From assembly GCF_029854195.1 (NCBI RefSeq), contig NZ_CP122960.1:1680001-1744000 (forward strand): 64,000 nt of DNA. Reading direction: 5' to 3'. Positions 1-8,569 of the stretch are shown piece after piece; the first letter of the stretch is position 1, and each line of letters starts with the position of its first letter. Source of the DNA: Amylibacter sp. IMCC11727. GTDB lineage: Bacteria > Pseudomonadota > Alphaproteobacteria > Rhodobacterales > Rhodobacteraceae. The notes beneath the pieces were generated by a model, which had not been told where the DNA came from, searched no databases, and was given only the letters and a program-made list of their open reading frames with translations. A program made the position numbers and the translations under genes.

Positions 1-814
1 TACAGCCGATTTCTCCATCCAAAGCGATGTAGTTGAGATCGAATTTGGAGGCTGCGAGCTCTTTTGGGTCTTCTTCTGTTTCGTCGCGCAGATCGAGGAT
101 CGCTTTTTGACGATAAAGGGCGTTGGAATCAAAACCCATCTTGGCGTCCAAGCATTTGAGATCGCCTTCATCTGTGACGATCAGTGGGTTGATTTCCAGC
201 ATTTCCATGTCCCGTTCAATGAACATGCGGTAAAGATTTGAGATCAGCTGCACGCATTGTTTGACTTGCTTGCCTTCGAGGCCAAGGGCAAAAGCAACGC
301 GGCGCCCGTGGAATGAGGAAAGGCCAGACGCAGGATCGACAGAGAATGTGACGATCTTTTCAGGGGTTTCTGCGGCCACTTCTTCGATGTCCATGCCGCC
401 TTCGGTTGAGGCAACGAAAGACACGCGAGATGTAACGCGGTCCACCAGCAGGGCGAGGTAGAGTTCCGTTTCAATGCCAGAGCCGTCTTCGATGTAGACG
501 CGGTTCACTTGCTTGCCTGCGGGGCCCGTTTGGTGCGTGACCAATGTGCGGCCCAGCATTTTTTGGGCTTCTTCGGCGGCTTCAGCCACAGATTTTGTCA
601 GGCGCACACCGCCAGCTTCGCCAGCAGCGGCCTCTTTGAAGGTGCCTTTGCCGCGACCCCCTGCGTGAATTTGTGCTTTGACCACCCAAAGCGGACCATC
701 CAGTTCACCTGCCGCTGTTTTGGCATTTTCTGCCCGCAAAACGGCCCGACCATCGGAGACGGGAGCGCCGTATTCTTTGAGAAGTTGCTTGGCTTGGTAT
801 TCGTGGATGTTCAT
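1..814 (-). CDS. sucC: Succinyl-CoA synthetase (ADP-forming) beta subunit, 3' part cut by window edge
   Basis: This is the N-terminal 271 codons of the roughly 390-400 residue beta subunit, which with SucD converts succinyl-CoA to succinate plus ATP in the TCA cycle. The reading frame opens MNIHEYQAKQLLKEYG, the classic SucC N-terminus, followed by the ATP-grasp nucleotide-binding stretch with VVKAQIHAGGRGKG. The later EINPLIVT and DAKMGFDSNA segments are also typical. The start at 814 is fixed by this conserved N-terminus. The upstream gap holds a palindromic operator-like sequence that probably controls this transcript. The C-terminal CoA-ligase domain lies outside the window. Confidence 0.95.
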   Translation of the reverse strand, partial: MNIHEYQAKQLLKEYGAPVSDGRAVLRAENAKTAAGELDGPLWVVKAQIHAGGRGKGTFKEAAAGEAGGVRLTKSVAEAAEEAQKMLGRTLVTHQTGPAGKQVNRVYIEDGSGIETELYLALLVDRVTSRVSFVASTEGGMDIEEVAAETPEKIVTFSVDPASGLSSFHGRRVAFALGLEGKQVKQCVQLISNLYRMFIERDMEMLEINPLIVTDEGDLKCLDAKMGFDSNALYRQKAILDLRDETEEDPKELAASKFDLNYIALDGEIGC

Positions 815-906
815 CTGAGCTGTCCCTTACGGCGATAATTTTCACTTTGGTCGCACAGTTGGGACAGCGTTCAAAGGGGAAAACGCCAATAATTGTTGAT
901 ATCACG

Positions 907-958
907 CAATTTTGTGTATTTTGTGATCACACGAATTTTTTACGTGATCACAAAATTG
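907..958. promoter_or_regulatory. Palindromic operator-like site upstream of sucC
   Basis: Two 13-bp arms, ATTTTGTGATCAC (918-930) and GTGATCACAAAAT (944-956), form a perfect inverted repeat with a 13-nt spacer. Each arm holds its own palindrome around GTGATCAC. A further CAATTTTGTG at 907-916 is the exact reverse complement of 949-958. There is no T-tract and the site lies about 100 bp upstream of the sucC start, so a regulator-binding site fits better than a terminator. The regulator is unknown; a GntR- or Crp/Fnr-type dimer is a guess. Confidence 0.5.
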
Positions 959-1076
959 TTGAGCTGTGGCGAAATTCTGTTTTTTCATTGAGTCGGTGTT
1001 GTGACGCGGGTTGGCGATCTAATGCCAGTGGGCAATCACCATGCCCCCTCAGCGCGAGACGGATTGTCCACAGACC

Positions 1077-1469
1077 CTAAAGTTCACCAGCTTCTTCCAG
1101 CACCTTTCGAGCCACGCGAAAACATTCTAGCGATTGGGGGACGCCGCAGTAAATGCCGACCACATGGATGATGGCGCGGATTTCTTCTTTGGTGACGCCG
1201 TTTGTCAGTGCGCCACGACAGTGGATTTCCCATTCGTGCATTTTACCAAGCGCGCCGAGCATGGCGAGGTTCATCATGGAGCGGGTTTTGGCAGGGATCA
1301 CATCATCGCCCCAACCAAAGCCCCAGCACCATGCTGTCATTGCTTCTTGAAACGGTTGGGTGAATTCATCCGCAGCGGCAAGGTTCTTTTCCACGTATTC
1401 CGCCCCAAGGGTGGATTTGCGTTGTTCCAAACCTTTGAGGAACAGGTCTTCGTTAAAGAGATCGGCCAT
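1077..1469 (-). CDS. Carboxymuconolactone decarboxylase family protein (PcaC-like)
   Basis: A 130-residue protein of the small all-helical CMD fold. The segment TRSMMNLAMLGALGKMHEWEIHCRGALTNG followed by VTKEEIRAIIHVVGIYCGVPQ aligns well with gamma-carboxymuconolactone decarboxylase in my memory of the family. It lacks the CxxC of AhpD-type members; its two late cysteines (YCGVPQSLEC) are too far apart. No protocatechuate-pathway gene lies nearby, so a role in the beta-ketoadipate pathway cannot be asserted. It stands alone, between the sucC promoter region and a divergent cupin gene. Confidence 0.8.
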   Translation of the reverse strand: MADLFNEDLFLKGLEQRKSTLGAEYVEKNLAAADEFTQPFQEAMTAWCWGFGWGDDVIPAKTRSMMNLAMLGALGKMHEWEIHCRGALTNGVTKEEIRAIIHVVGIYCGVPQSLECFRVARKVLEEAGEL

Positions 1470-1583
1470 GAGGTGTCTTTCTGCTGAGGAATCGTCCCCT
1501 TATGCCTAACATGGGATTGCGCATTTGACAGGGTGCTGATTGCCTGTTTCTTTTGTCCTAACAAATCCAAAAGGAAATTCCCG

Positions 1584-1871
1584 ATGCCAAAGCCACAAGC
1601 CGTTGCGACCCAGATGATTGATGACGCGCGGGTGCGTGTAACGCGGTTTGATTTTGCGCCTGGTGCGGAAACAGGCTGGCATACTCATGCGTATGATTAT
1701 GTGATCACGGCGGTCACGGATTTGCTGATGTTGTTGGAGCATCCCGATGGGACCACGTCAGAGGTGAATATCCCTGCGGGAACGGCTTATCGCCGTGAAG
1801 AGGGTGTGGAGCATAATGTGATTAACACGAGCGACACGACCATCAGCTTTGTTGAGGTAGAGCTGAAATAG
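1584..1871 (+). CDS. Small cupin-domain protein
   Basis: A 95-residue single-domain cupin. Motif 1 is visible as GWHTHAYDYVITAV, with two histidines and a following aspartate, and motif 2 is reduced to GVEHNVINTSD. The start at 1584 is chosen over an in-frame upstream ATG at 1533 because AAGGAAA lies just before it and the cupin fold begins there. Such stand-alone cupins bind a metal and act as small enzymes or ligand sensors; the substrate cannot be read from the sequence. It converges with the next gene, whose stop lies 4 bp away. Confidence 0.8.
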   Translation: MPKPQAVATQMIDDARVRVTRFDFAPGAETGWHTHAYDYVITAVTDLLMLLEHPDGTTSEVNIPAGTAYRREEGVEHNVINTSDTTISFVEVELK

Positions 1872-1875
1872 GGGC

Positions 1876-2358
1876 TTAGTCGTCCAAAGGCGGGCAGTTG
1901 TCCATCGAGGCGCGGTTGAGGCGGAAAGTGGTAAAGCCGTCGGTTTTGTCTTTGACCAGACGTGTGTCGGATGCCGCGTCATCACAGCCGCCAGAGACCA
2001 CAAACCCATCGGTTTTCAGATAGATCGTTTCGCGATTTTTCCATTTGATTTCTGCGCGTCCCCCGTCGCATTCGACACCGCAATAATGCGATCCGTCGTA
2101 TGACGAACAATAAAGGGTTTGGGTGTATTTGGTGTCTGAGCCGTGAAAGAACACGGTGGTGTCGCCCCATTCGCCAGTGTTGGATTTATCTGTGGCGGGG
2201 CCTTCAAACCGGATGGCGATGCTGTCGATCACTTGTTCAGGGTTTTTGCGCAGATGTTCGGTATCATAGTGGCGGGCAAAGCAGCTTTGTTGTGCGAGGG
2301 TCGACGTTCCCAGCGCGGCGAGTGCCGCGCTGAGGAAGAGAGTTTTGCGCACGATCAT
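1876..2358 (-). CDS. Small exported protein of unknown function
   Basis: A 160-residue protein with a Sec signal peptide (MIVRKTLFLSAALAALGTSTLAQQ, likely cleavage near residue 22). The mature part is rich in Cys (six visible: SCF, YCSS, YCGVEC, GGC, NCPP), suggesting disulfide bonds in the periplasm. I do not recognise the family. The start codon overlaps the stop of the upstream 5'-nucleotidase gene as ATGA, so the two are translationally coupled and probably act in the same compartment. Confidence 0.75.
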   Translation of the reverse strand: MIVRKTLFLSAALAALGTSTLAQQSCFARHYDTEHLRKNPEQVIDSIAIRFEGPATDKSNTGEWGDTTVFFHGSDTKYTQTLYCSSYDGSHYCGVECDGGRAEIKWKNRETIYLKTDGFVVSGGCDDAASDTRLVKDKTDGFTTFRLNRASMDNCPPLDD

Positions 2359-3929
2359 TTGGCTGTGATGCGGCCATCTGTGTAGGGTTGGTAATTCCCC
2401 GACTTTGCCATGTATTCCGCCAGAACATCGGCCACATCTGGGCCGTAGTCATAGGCGTTTTTCGCATCGCGGAACATCGCATATCCATCGCCGCCGCCAC
2501 GCACATAGTTGTTGGTTGTGACGTTGTAGGTTGCGTTTAAATCAATGGGGGCAAATCCGTTGTCTGTTGCGACCATCACATCAGAAACGCGGCCTTCGTT
2601 GGGGGCCACTGTGATGTCCCATGTGAATTTCAGACCTGCCACTTGGGGGAAGCGGCCTTTGACCTCTTCCACTTGGGACACGCCGTTTTCAAGAGCGTCG
2701 ACAATGGTTTGGCCTGAGACTTGGAAGGTGGAGAGCGTGTTTTGGAACGGCAGCACGGTCAGGACTTCGCCCATGGTGACTTCGCCTGCATCCATCGACG
2801 CCCGCACGCCACCAGAGTTGACAATGGCAATGGTAACGCCTTGGTCTTTGACGCGGTCGAGCAGGGCATCCGCCACAAGGTTGCCCATTTCGCATTCTTG
2901 AATGCGGCAGACGCCACGGTCCCCTTCGATGGGGGCGGCGGCGCTGGCCACAACTTTGTTGCGGATTTCATCAAGCGGTTGCGCGGCCTCGGCGATGCGG
3001 GCTTTGGTGTCGGAATCTTCAACGACTGTGCCGTCCATTACGAGTGGTTCGCCCGTTGCGGCGGTTAATTCGCCAGCGTCATTGAAGGTGACATTCAATT
3101 CGCCCAAAAATTTGCCGTAGGCGTAGGCCTGCACAATCGCGGTGGAGCCGATCATTGTGGGGTAGGGACCCGCTGCGCGGTCATTGGTGTTGGACAGCAA
3201 CGTGTTGGAATGCCCACCCACGATCACGTCAACGCCGGTGGTTTCGGCGGCGACTTTCTGATCCACCACATAGCCAGAGTGGGACAGGACGATGATTTTG
3301 TTCACACCTTGGGCGGTGAGTTTGTCCACCTCACCCTGAACGGCGGCCACGGGATCGGAAAATGTGATGTTTTCACCAGGGGAGGCCAGTTCATGTGTGT
3401 CTTCGGGGGTAAGGCCGATCAGGCCAATTTTTTCGCCACCCCTTACAATCACGGCGGATTTTTCCAGTTTACCCGCGAGGATTTCTTCGGCGGATACATC
3501 GGCGTTGGACATTAGGACGGGGAAGTTTACGGCATCCATAAAGCCGCGCAGCACTTCAGGGCCATCGTCAAATTCATGGTTGCCGACGGTCATACCGTCA
3601 TAGCCCATCTTGTTCATCATTTCGGCGGCGAGTTTGCCTTTGTAATAGGTGTAAAACAGCGAGCCTTGGAATTGGTCGCCGCCATCCACAAGGATTGAAT
3701 TGTTAGAGCGTTTGCGTGCGTCAGCGATGGCCGTGACCAGACGGGCGGAACCGCCAAAACATTTGCCTTCGGCGTTGTCTTCTTCGCCGCATCCGCTGTC
3801 GTATTTGCTGATGGGTTCAAAACGGGCGTGGAAATCGTTGGTGTGCAGGATTGTCAGTGAATAATCTGCTGTGGCTGCGGTGGCGCTGAGCGCGAGAGCG
3901 GAAATGGTTGATAGGAATTTGGCAGACAT
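2355..3929 (-). CDS. Secreted bifunctional metallophosphatase / 5'-nucleotidase (UshA family)
   Basis: About 524 residues with a signal peptide (MSAKFLSTISALALSATAATA). Metallophosphoesterase signatures appear in order: ILHTNDFHARFEP (DxH), LVDGGDQFQGS (GGD), VGNHEFDDG (GNHE), LSHSGY and VGGHSNT. The C-terminal 5'-nucleotidase domain follows, with NSGGVRASMDAGEVT and the substrate-binding region. It hydrolyses nucleotides or related phosphate esters in the periplasm to salvage phosphate and nucleosides. The start at 3929 is set by AGGAG about 9 bp upstream and by the signal peptide; a longer frame starting at 4073 has no leader character. The stop overlaps the following exported-protein gene. 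Confidence 0.92.
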   Translation of the reverse strand: MSAKFLSTISALALSATAATADYSLTILHTNDFHARFEPISKYDSGCGEEDNAEGKCFGGSARLVTAIADARKRSNNSILVDGGDQFQGSLFYTYYKGKLAAEMMNKMGYDGMTVGNHEFDDGPEVLRGFMDAVNFPVLMSNADVSAEEILAGKLEKSAVIVRGGEKIGLIGLTPEDTHELASPGENITFSDPVAAVQGEVDKLTAQGVNKIIVLSHSGYVVDQKVAAETTGVDVIVGGHSNTLLSNTNDRAAGPYPTMIGSTAIVQAYAYGKFLGELNVTFNDAGELTAATGEPLVMDGTVVEDSDTKARIAEAAQPLDEIRNKVVASAAAPIEGDRGVCRIQECEMGNLVADALLDRVKDQGVTIAIVNSGGVRASMDAGEVTMGEVLTVLPFQNTLSTFQVSGQTIVDALENGVSQVEEVKGRFPQVAGLKFTWDITVAPNEGRVSDVMVATDNGFAPIDLNATYNVTTNNYVRGGGDGYAMFRDAKNAYDYGPDVADVLAEYMAKSGNYQPYTDGRITAK

Positions 3930-4141
3930 TTGGGGCAGCTCCTGTTGGTTTGGGGGCACGCGGCACGGCAGACATGTGCAGGCGTTCATGGTGTAAGTGT
4001 TGAGTTTGCGCCCCAAGCTGTCAAGGTTTCCCTTGCGGTGGCATGGACAAAGCGGTGATTTGCTTCTTTTCATGAGAGGCCACTTGGGGTAGCAACGAAG
4101 CGAGTGGCGTTAGATCACATTTATCATGAGGGCAAAGTGCG

Positions 4142-4921
4142 GTGCGTATCCTAATTACGAATGACGATGGTATTGGTGCGGAGGGTTTGACCGTTCTGCA
4201 TGAAATCGCCTGTGCGATTGCTGGAGAAGACAATGTTTGGACGGTTGCGCCTGCGTATGAGCAATCTGGTGTGGGGCATTGCATTTCTTATTCCAACCCT
4301 GTCCAGCTGATCAAACACAGTGAGCGACGGTATTCGGTGACGGGATCGCCAGCGGATTGTGTGTTAGCTGGTTTGTTCGAGGTGATGAAAGATTGCCCGC
4401 CAGATATCGTTTTGTCTGGGGTCAATCGGGGCAATAACGCGGCGGATAACACGCTATATTCTGGGACCATCGGGGCCTGTATGGAAGCGGTTTTGCATCA
4501 TGTGAAATCCATTGCGCTGTCCCAGTATTATGGCCCGAAAAACAGAGACTTGGACGACACATTTGAAGCATCGCGCAAGGCGGGTGTTGAGGTCGTGCGT
4601 AAGTTGATCGAAGAGGCCCCGTGGCATGAAGGGCCTTACGAGTTGTTTTACAACGTGAATTTCCCGCCCTGTTCTGGGGCAGAGGTTAAGGGCATCAAAG
4701 CGGTGACGCAGGGCTGGCGTGAAAATGTGGAGTTTAGCGTGGCCCCCCATGACGTAGGCATGAAGAAGTTTCTGTTCATCCAAGGGGGGCCGCAGGATCA
4801 GCCAACGGCCCCGGGCACAGATGTGCATGCCAATCTAAACGATTTTGTATCAGTGACACCAATGCGAGTTGACCTAACCGCCCATGAGAAAATGGGGCAA
4901 ATACAAGAGATTTTCGACTGA
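4142..4921 (+). CDS. surE: 5'/3'-nucleotidase SurE
   Basis: A 259-residue protein opening MRILITNDDGIGAEGL, the SurE metal-binding signature with consecutive aspartates; LSGVNRGNNAADNTLYSGT is the second hallmark. It dephosphorylates nucleoside monophosphates and is linked to stress survival. The start is GTG at 4142, placed by the invariant N-terminus and a GAGGG Shine-Dalgarno sequence. The stop overlaps the pcm start by one base (TGATG). The surE-pcm-LysM/M23 lipoprotein order parallels the surE-pcm-nlpD order of gammaproteobacteria. Confidence 0.95.
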   Translation: MRILITNDDGIGAEGLTVLHEIACAIAGEDNVWTVAPAYEQSGVGHCISYSNPVQLIKHSERRYSVTGSPADCVLAGLFEVMKDCPPDIVLSGVNRGNNAADNTLYSGTIGACMEAVLHHVKSIALSQYYGPKNRDLDDTFEASRKAGVEVVRKLIEEAPWHEGPYELFYNVNFPPCSGAEVKGIKAVTQGWRENVEFSVAPHDVGMKKFLFIQGGPQDQPTAPGTDVHANLNDFVSVTPMRVDLTAHEKMGQIQEIFD

Positions 4922-5562
4922 TGGTTGATGCGCAAACCAAGATGCAATTCATGTTTGCCCTGCGTGCGGCAGGGGTAACGGACGCCAAAGTGTTGGCGGC
5001 CATGGAAAAAGTGCCGCGCCATGACTTTGTGCAGGGGCATTTCGCGCCCCGTGCGTATGAAGATTTGGCCATTCCAATTGCCAGTGGGCAAACGATCAGC
5101 CAGCCTTCGATTGTGGGCAAAATGACGGCGGCGTTGAATGTGCAGCCACGCGATAAAGTGTTGGAGATTGGAACGGGGTCTGGGTATCAGGCGGCGATCC
5201 TGTCCCATCTGGCGCGACGGGTTTACACGATTGAGCGCCACCGTGGATTGGCGCGGGATGCGCGTCGGTTGATTGACGAGATGCGGTTGGTGAATGTGAT
5301 CGTTATGACAGGCGACGGGAGCCAAGGTTTGGCAGATCAAGCGCCGTTTGATCGTATTTTATTAACCGCAGCGGCGGAAGACCCGCCTGCAAACCTCTTG
5401 GCGCAATTGCGTGTGGGCGGTATAATGGTGTTGCCCGTGGGGCAAACGGATGCGGTTCAACATCTGATCAAGGTCGAAAAAACAGAAAACGGCTTTGAAT
5501 ACACAGAGTTAGAACCCGTTCGATTTGTGCCATTGGTAGAAGGGGTTGCGCAGGAACCCTAA
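4921..5562 (+). CDS. pcm: Protein-L-isoaspartate O-methyltransferase
   Basis: 213 residues. It transfers methyl from SAM to isoaspartyl residues in damaged proteins to start their repair. The motif I SAM-binding loop is VLEIGTGSGYQAAILSHLA. The upstream substrate-binding segment AIPIASGQTISQPSIVGKM is diagnostic of PCMT. Length is normal for the family. The start overlaps the surE stop, so the two are coupled. Confidence 0.95.
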   Translation: MVDAQTKMQFMFALRAAGVTDAKVLAAMEKVPRHDFVQGHFAPRAYEDLAIPIASGQTISQPSIVGKMTAALNVQPRDKVLEIGTGSGYQAAILSHLARRVYTIERHRGLARDARRLIDEMRLVNVIVMTGDGSQGLADQAPFDRILLTAAAEDPPANLLAQLRVGGIMVLPVGQTDAVQHLIKVEKTENGFEYTELEPVRFVPLVEGVAQEP

Positions 5563-5584
5563 ACGATAAGCCCAAAAACGGGCA

Positions 5585-6763
5585 ATGATTGAGGTATGCA
5601 GTATGGTGATTGGTCTCCCAAAAGCGCGCAAATTTGCGCTGATGCTGACAGGTGGCGTTTTTTTGCTTACGGCCTGTGAAGGCGGTTTTGACCTTGGAAA
5701 TCTGAGCGAACGGTTGGATCGACGCCCCACCGCTGGTGCGGCAGAGCAGGGCAATGTTGCCCCGCGACCCAAGCCCGATAGTCGTGGTTTGATCACTTAT
5801 CCCAATTATCAGGTGATCGTTGCGCGGCGCAATGACACGATGAACGATGTGGCAGGTCGCGTTGGCCTGACGGGTGCGGAATTGGCCCGTTACAACGGGT
5901 TGCCAGCGGATTATCTGCCCCGCTCGGGCGAAGTTTTAGCCTTGCCCAAGGGGACAGTTATTCCTGTTGAAGCGTCCGATGCGGATGCGGTGGCGAGCCC
6001 AAACAGTTTGGAAGCGATTGCGCAATCGGCCATTGGGCGGGCCAATGATGCGGCCCCCAAAGTGGCGGTGCAAGATGGGCCAGAGCCGATCCGACATGTG
6101 GTGGAACCAGGTGAAACGATTTATTCCATTGCGCGGTTATACCGTGTGTCTGTGCCCGCATTGGCCAGTTGGAATGGGTTGGGCAAAGATTTGGCCGTGC
6201 GTGAAGGACAGCGTTTGCTGATCCCAGTTGTGGAAGACGGCAGTGTTAAGTCACAAGACAATGATTTCGTGGTGGAAGAACCCGCACCCGGGGAAGGTTC
6301 GATTACGCCGATCCCGCCAAGTGCGGATGATCCGCTGCCAGATGCGGTTGAAACGGCGGTTATCCCAGAAAGCCCAGATTTGGTGCAGGACCGCACACCC
6401 GTTGGCGCATCGCGTAAGTTGTTGCGGCCTGTGTCTGGCGAAGTCTTGCGCGGGTATTCCAACAAACCTGGCGGGAACGAAGGTTTGGACATTGCGGCGG
6501 CCAAGGGAACATCAGTGAAGGCGGCGGAAAACGGCGAGGTGGCGCTTGTGTCATCTGCGGGTGGTAACACCAAGATCGTTTTGATCCGCCATCCTGACAA
6601 TCTGTACACAGTGTATTCGAATGTGTCGGATGTGGCTGTGAGCAAAGGTCAGAGCGTTAGCCGTGGGCAATCCATCGGTAAAGTGGCAGGCGGCAGCCCC
6701 GCGTTTTTGCATTTTGAAATTCGCCGTGGCACGGAAAGCGTGAACCCAGAGCCTTATTTGTAA
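5585..6763 (+). CDS. NlpD/EnvC-like lipoprotein: two LysM domains and a degenerate M23 (LytM) domain
   Basis: A 392-residue lipoprotein: the signal peptide ends LLTAC, a lipobox. Two LysM peptidoglycan-binding modules follow (about residues 77-122 and 162-208), then an acidic Pro-rich linker, then a C-terminal LytM domain (about 300-392). The usual metal-binding motifs are altered. The expected H-x-G-x-D-I reads NEGLDIAA, and the expected HLHFEI reads FLHFEI. That pattern is seen in non-catalytic LytM factors that activate amidases rather than cutting peptidoglycan. Starts at 5585 and 5603 are both possible. It follows pcm by 22 bp and ends at a strong bidirectional terminator. Confidence 0.88.
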   Translation: MIEVCSMVIGLPKARKFALMLTGGVFLLTACEGGFDLGNLSERLDRRPTAGAAEQGNVAPRPKPDSRGLITYPNYQVIVARRNDTMNDVAGRVGLTGAELARYNGLPADYLPRSGEVLALPKGTVIPVEASDADAVASPNSLEAIAQSAIGRANDAAPKVAVQDGPEPIRHVVEPGETIYSIARLYRVSVPALASWNGLGKDLAVREGQRLLIPVVEDGSVKSQDNDFVVEEPAPGEGSITPIPPSADDPLPDAVETAVIPESPDLVQDRTPVGASRKLLRPVSGEVLRGYSNKPGGNEGLDIAAAKGTSVKAAENGEVALVSSAGGNTKIVLIRHPDNLYTVYSNVSDVAVSKGQSVSRGQSIGKVAGGSPAFLHFEIRRGTESVNPEPYL

Positions 6764-6781
6764 ATCGGATGCTTAGAATCG

Positions 6782-6809
6782 AAAACGCCGCCCAATGGGG
6801 CGGCGTTTT
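6782..6809. terminator. Bidirectional rho-independent terminator between the LysM/M23 gene and serS
   Basis: A 12-bp perfect stem AAAACGCCGCCC / GGGCGGCGTTTT with a 4-nt loop; the arms end in A and T runs, so it works in both directions. It separates two convergent genes. Confidence 0.92.
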
Positions 6810-6820
6810 GCATTTTAGGT

Positions 6821-8113
6821 TCAGGCCATTTGCCCATCGGCGTTGATGCGAGTTTTGCCGCCAAGCCAAGGGTGGAGTGCCTTTGGCAATTCCACAGAGC
6901 CATCGGCCTGTTGGCCGTTTTCCAGCACTGCGATCAAGCAACGGCCCACAGCAAGGCCAGAGCCGTTGAGTGTATGGACAAACTCTGGCTTTTTCTCGCC
7001 TGCGCGTTTGAAGCGGGCATTCATGCGGCGGGCCTGGAAATCGCCACAGACTGAGCAAGAGCTGATCTCGCGGTAGGTGTTTTGGCCCGGCAACCAGACT
7101 TCGATGTCGTGGGTTTTGCGCGCGCCAAAGCCCATGTCACCCGTACACAGAACAACCGTGCGGTAGGGCAGTTCCAGACGTTCCAAAATACCTTGGGCGC
7201 AGTCTGTCATACGGTCCAACTCGGCAAGGCTGTCTTCGGGTTTGGTGACGCTGACCATTTCGACTTTTTCGAATTGGTGCTGGCGCAACATGCCAGATGT
7301 GTCACGGCCCGCGCTGCCTGCTTCGGAGCGGAAGCATAAGGAATGCGCGGTATAACGGCGGGGCAGGGTGTCTTCGTCCACCATTTCGCCAGCCACGAGG
7401 TTTGTGAGCGTGACTTCGGATGTGGGGATCAGCCACCAGCCGTTGGTTGTTTGATAGCTGTCTTCGGCGAATTTCGGGAGTTGCCCTGTGCCGTGCATCG
7501 CTTCGTCACGAACCAGAACAGGGGTGTTTACCTCTGTCAGGCCGTTTTCTGAAGTGTGCGTGTCGATCATGAATTGTGCAAGTGCGCGGTGAGCACGCGC
7601 CACAGCACCAGACATGACAACGAAACGAGAGCCAGACAGTTTGGCGGCGGTTTCGAAATCCATGCTGCCTTGGACGGCGGGCAGGTCGTAATGCTCTTTT
7701 GCTTCGAAATCGAGTTCGACAGGCGTGCCCCAGCGGTGGATTTCGACGTTGTCTTCTTCGTCGGCCCCTTCTGGAACATCGTCATGTGGCAAGTTCGGGA
7801 TGGTTGCGAGCAATTCTTGCAGGCGTTCATCTTCGTCTTTGGCTTCGTCTTCCAAAATGCCGATTTGGGCCTTTTTGTCGGCCACAAGGGCGCGAAGGCG
7901 TTCGAATTCTTCTTCTAAACCTTGGGCTTTGGCGGCACCGACCTGTTTGCTGGCAGCGTTGCGATCCGCAAGCGCGGTTTCAGCGGCGGTGATTTTGGCG
8001 CGACGGCTCTCGTCGATTTCGAGGATTTGGGACGACAACGGGGCCAATCCACGCTTTGCCAGTGCGGCATCGAACCCTTCAGGGTTTTCACGGATCAGTC
8101 GAATGTCATGCAT
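6821..8113 (-). CDS. serS: Serine-tRNA ligase
   Basis: 430 residues, normal length. The N-terminal antiparallel coiled-coil arm (roughly 30-105) binds the tRNA(Ser) long variable arm. The class II core follows, with motif 2 as RYTAHSLCFRSEAGSAGRDTSGMLRQHQF and motif 3 near NGSGLAVGRCLIAVLENGQ. It charges tRNA(Ser) (and tRNA(Sec) if present) with serine. It ends at the shared hairpin terminator. Confidence 0.97.
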   Translation of the reverse strand: MHDIRLIRENPEGFDAALAKRGLAPLSSQILEIDESRRAKITAAETALADRNAASKQVGAAKAQGLEEEFERLRALVADKKAQIGILEDEAKDEDERLQELLATIPNLPHDDVPEGADEEDNVEIHRWGTPVELDFEAKEHYDLPAVQGSMDFETAAKLSGSRFVVMSGAVARAHRALAQFMIDTHTSENGLTEVNTPVLVRDEAMHGTGQLPKFAEDSYQTTNGWWLIPTSEVTLTNLVAGEMVDEDTLPRRYTAHSLCFRSEAGSAGRDTSGMLRQHQFEKVEMVSVTKPEDSLAELDRMTDCAQGILERLELPYRTVVLCTGDMGFGARKTHDIEVWLPGQNTYREISSCSVCGDFQARRMNARFKRAGEKKPEFVHTLNGSGLAVGRCLIAVLENGQQADGSVELPKALHPWLGGKTRINADGQMA

Positions 8114-8236
8114 TTTCCTCTAGCCTTTCATGAGTGTGCAAAATGTAGCGCGGGGATACCGCAGGTCGCGCGGCGGTGCAATGGTTGGTGGCGTGCTGGT
8201 GCGCGTTAGGGATTTATTAACAACACTGTTTCAAAG

Positions 8237-8569
8237 ATGGCGATTATGAGAGCTGCCATTCTATCCCTTATTGTTCCACTGCTGGCTGTTGCCGCCTGTG
8301 ACACGCCGCGGTTTGGATTTCAGTATGACCAAGTGGATCAACTGTCTGTCGCGGGCAATGATTACAAGGTATATTACACCAAGACAGAGGCCCAAGCGGT
8401 GCGGTTAAACCGTGTAGGAATTAAATCCCTGCAAACAGCGGCGGACGCGGGGGTGTTGGCGATAAAGCTCGCCACACAATGCGATATCAAACGAGTGGAC
8501 CCAAAATCAGATCCTGTGCTGATTATCGCGCGGATTAATTGCGCGGACCCCAAAGAAACGTCAGGTTAG
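8237..8569 (+). CDS. Small putative lipoprotein
   Basis: A 110-residue protein whose signal sequence (ILSLIVPLLAVAAC) ends in a lipobox, so it is probably lipid-anchored. The remaining domain has two further cysteines (TQCD, INCAD) that could form a disulfide. The family is unknown to me. The start could be 8237 or 8246. The 3' end overlaps the convergent pentapeptide-repeat gene by 9 bp. Confidence 0.7.
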   Translation: MAIMRAAILSLIVPLLAVAACDTPRFGFQYDQVDQLSVAGNDYKVYYTKTEAQAVRLNRVGIKSLQTAADAGVLAIKLATQCDIKRVDPKSDPVLIIARINCADPKETSG

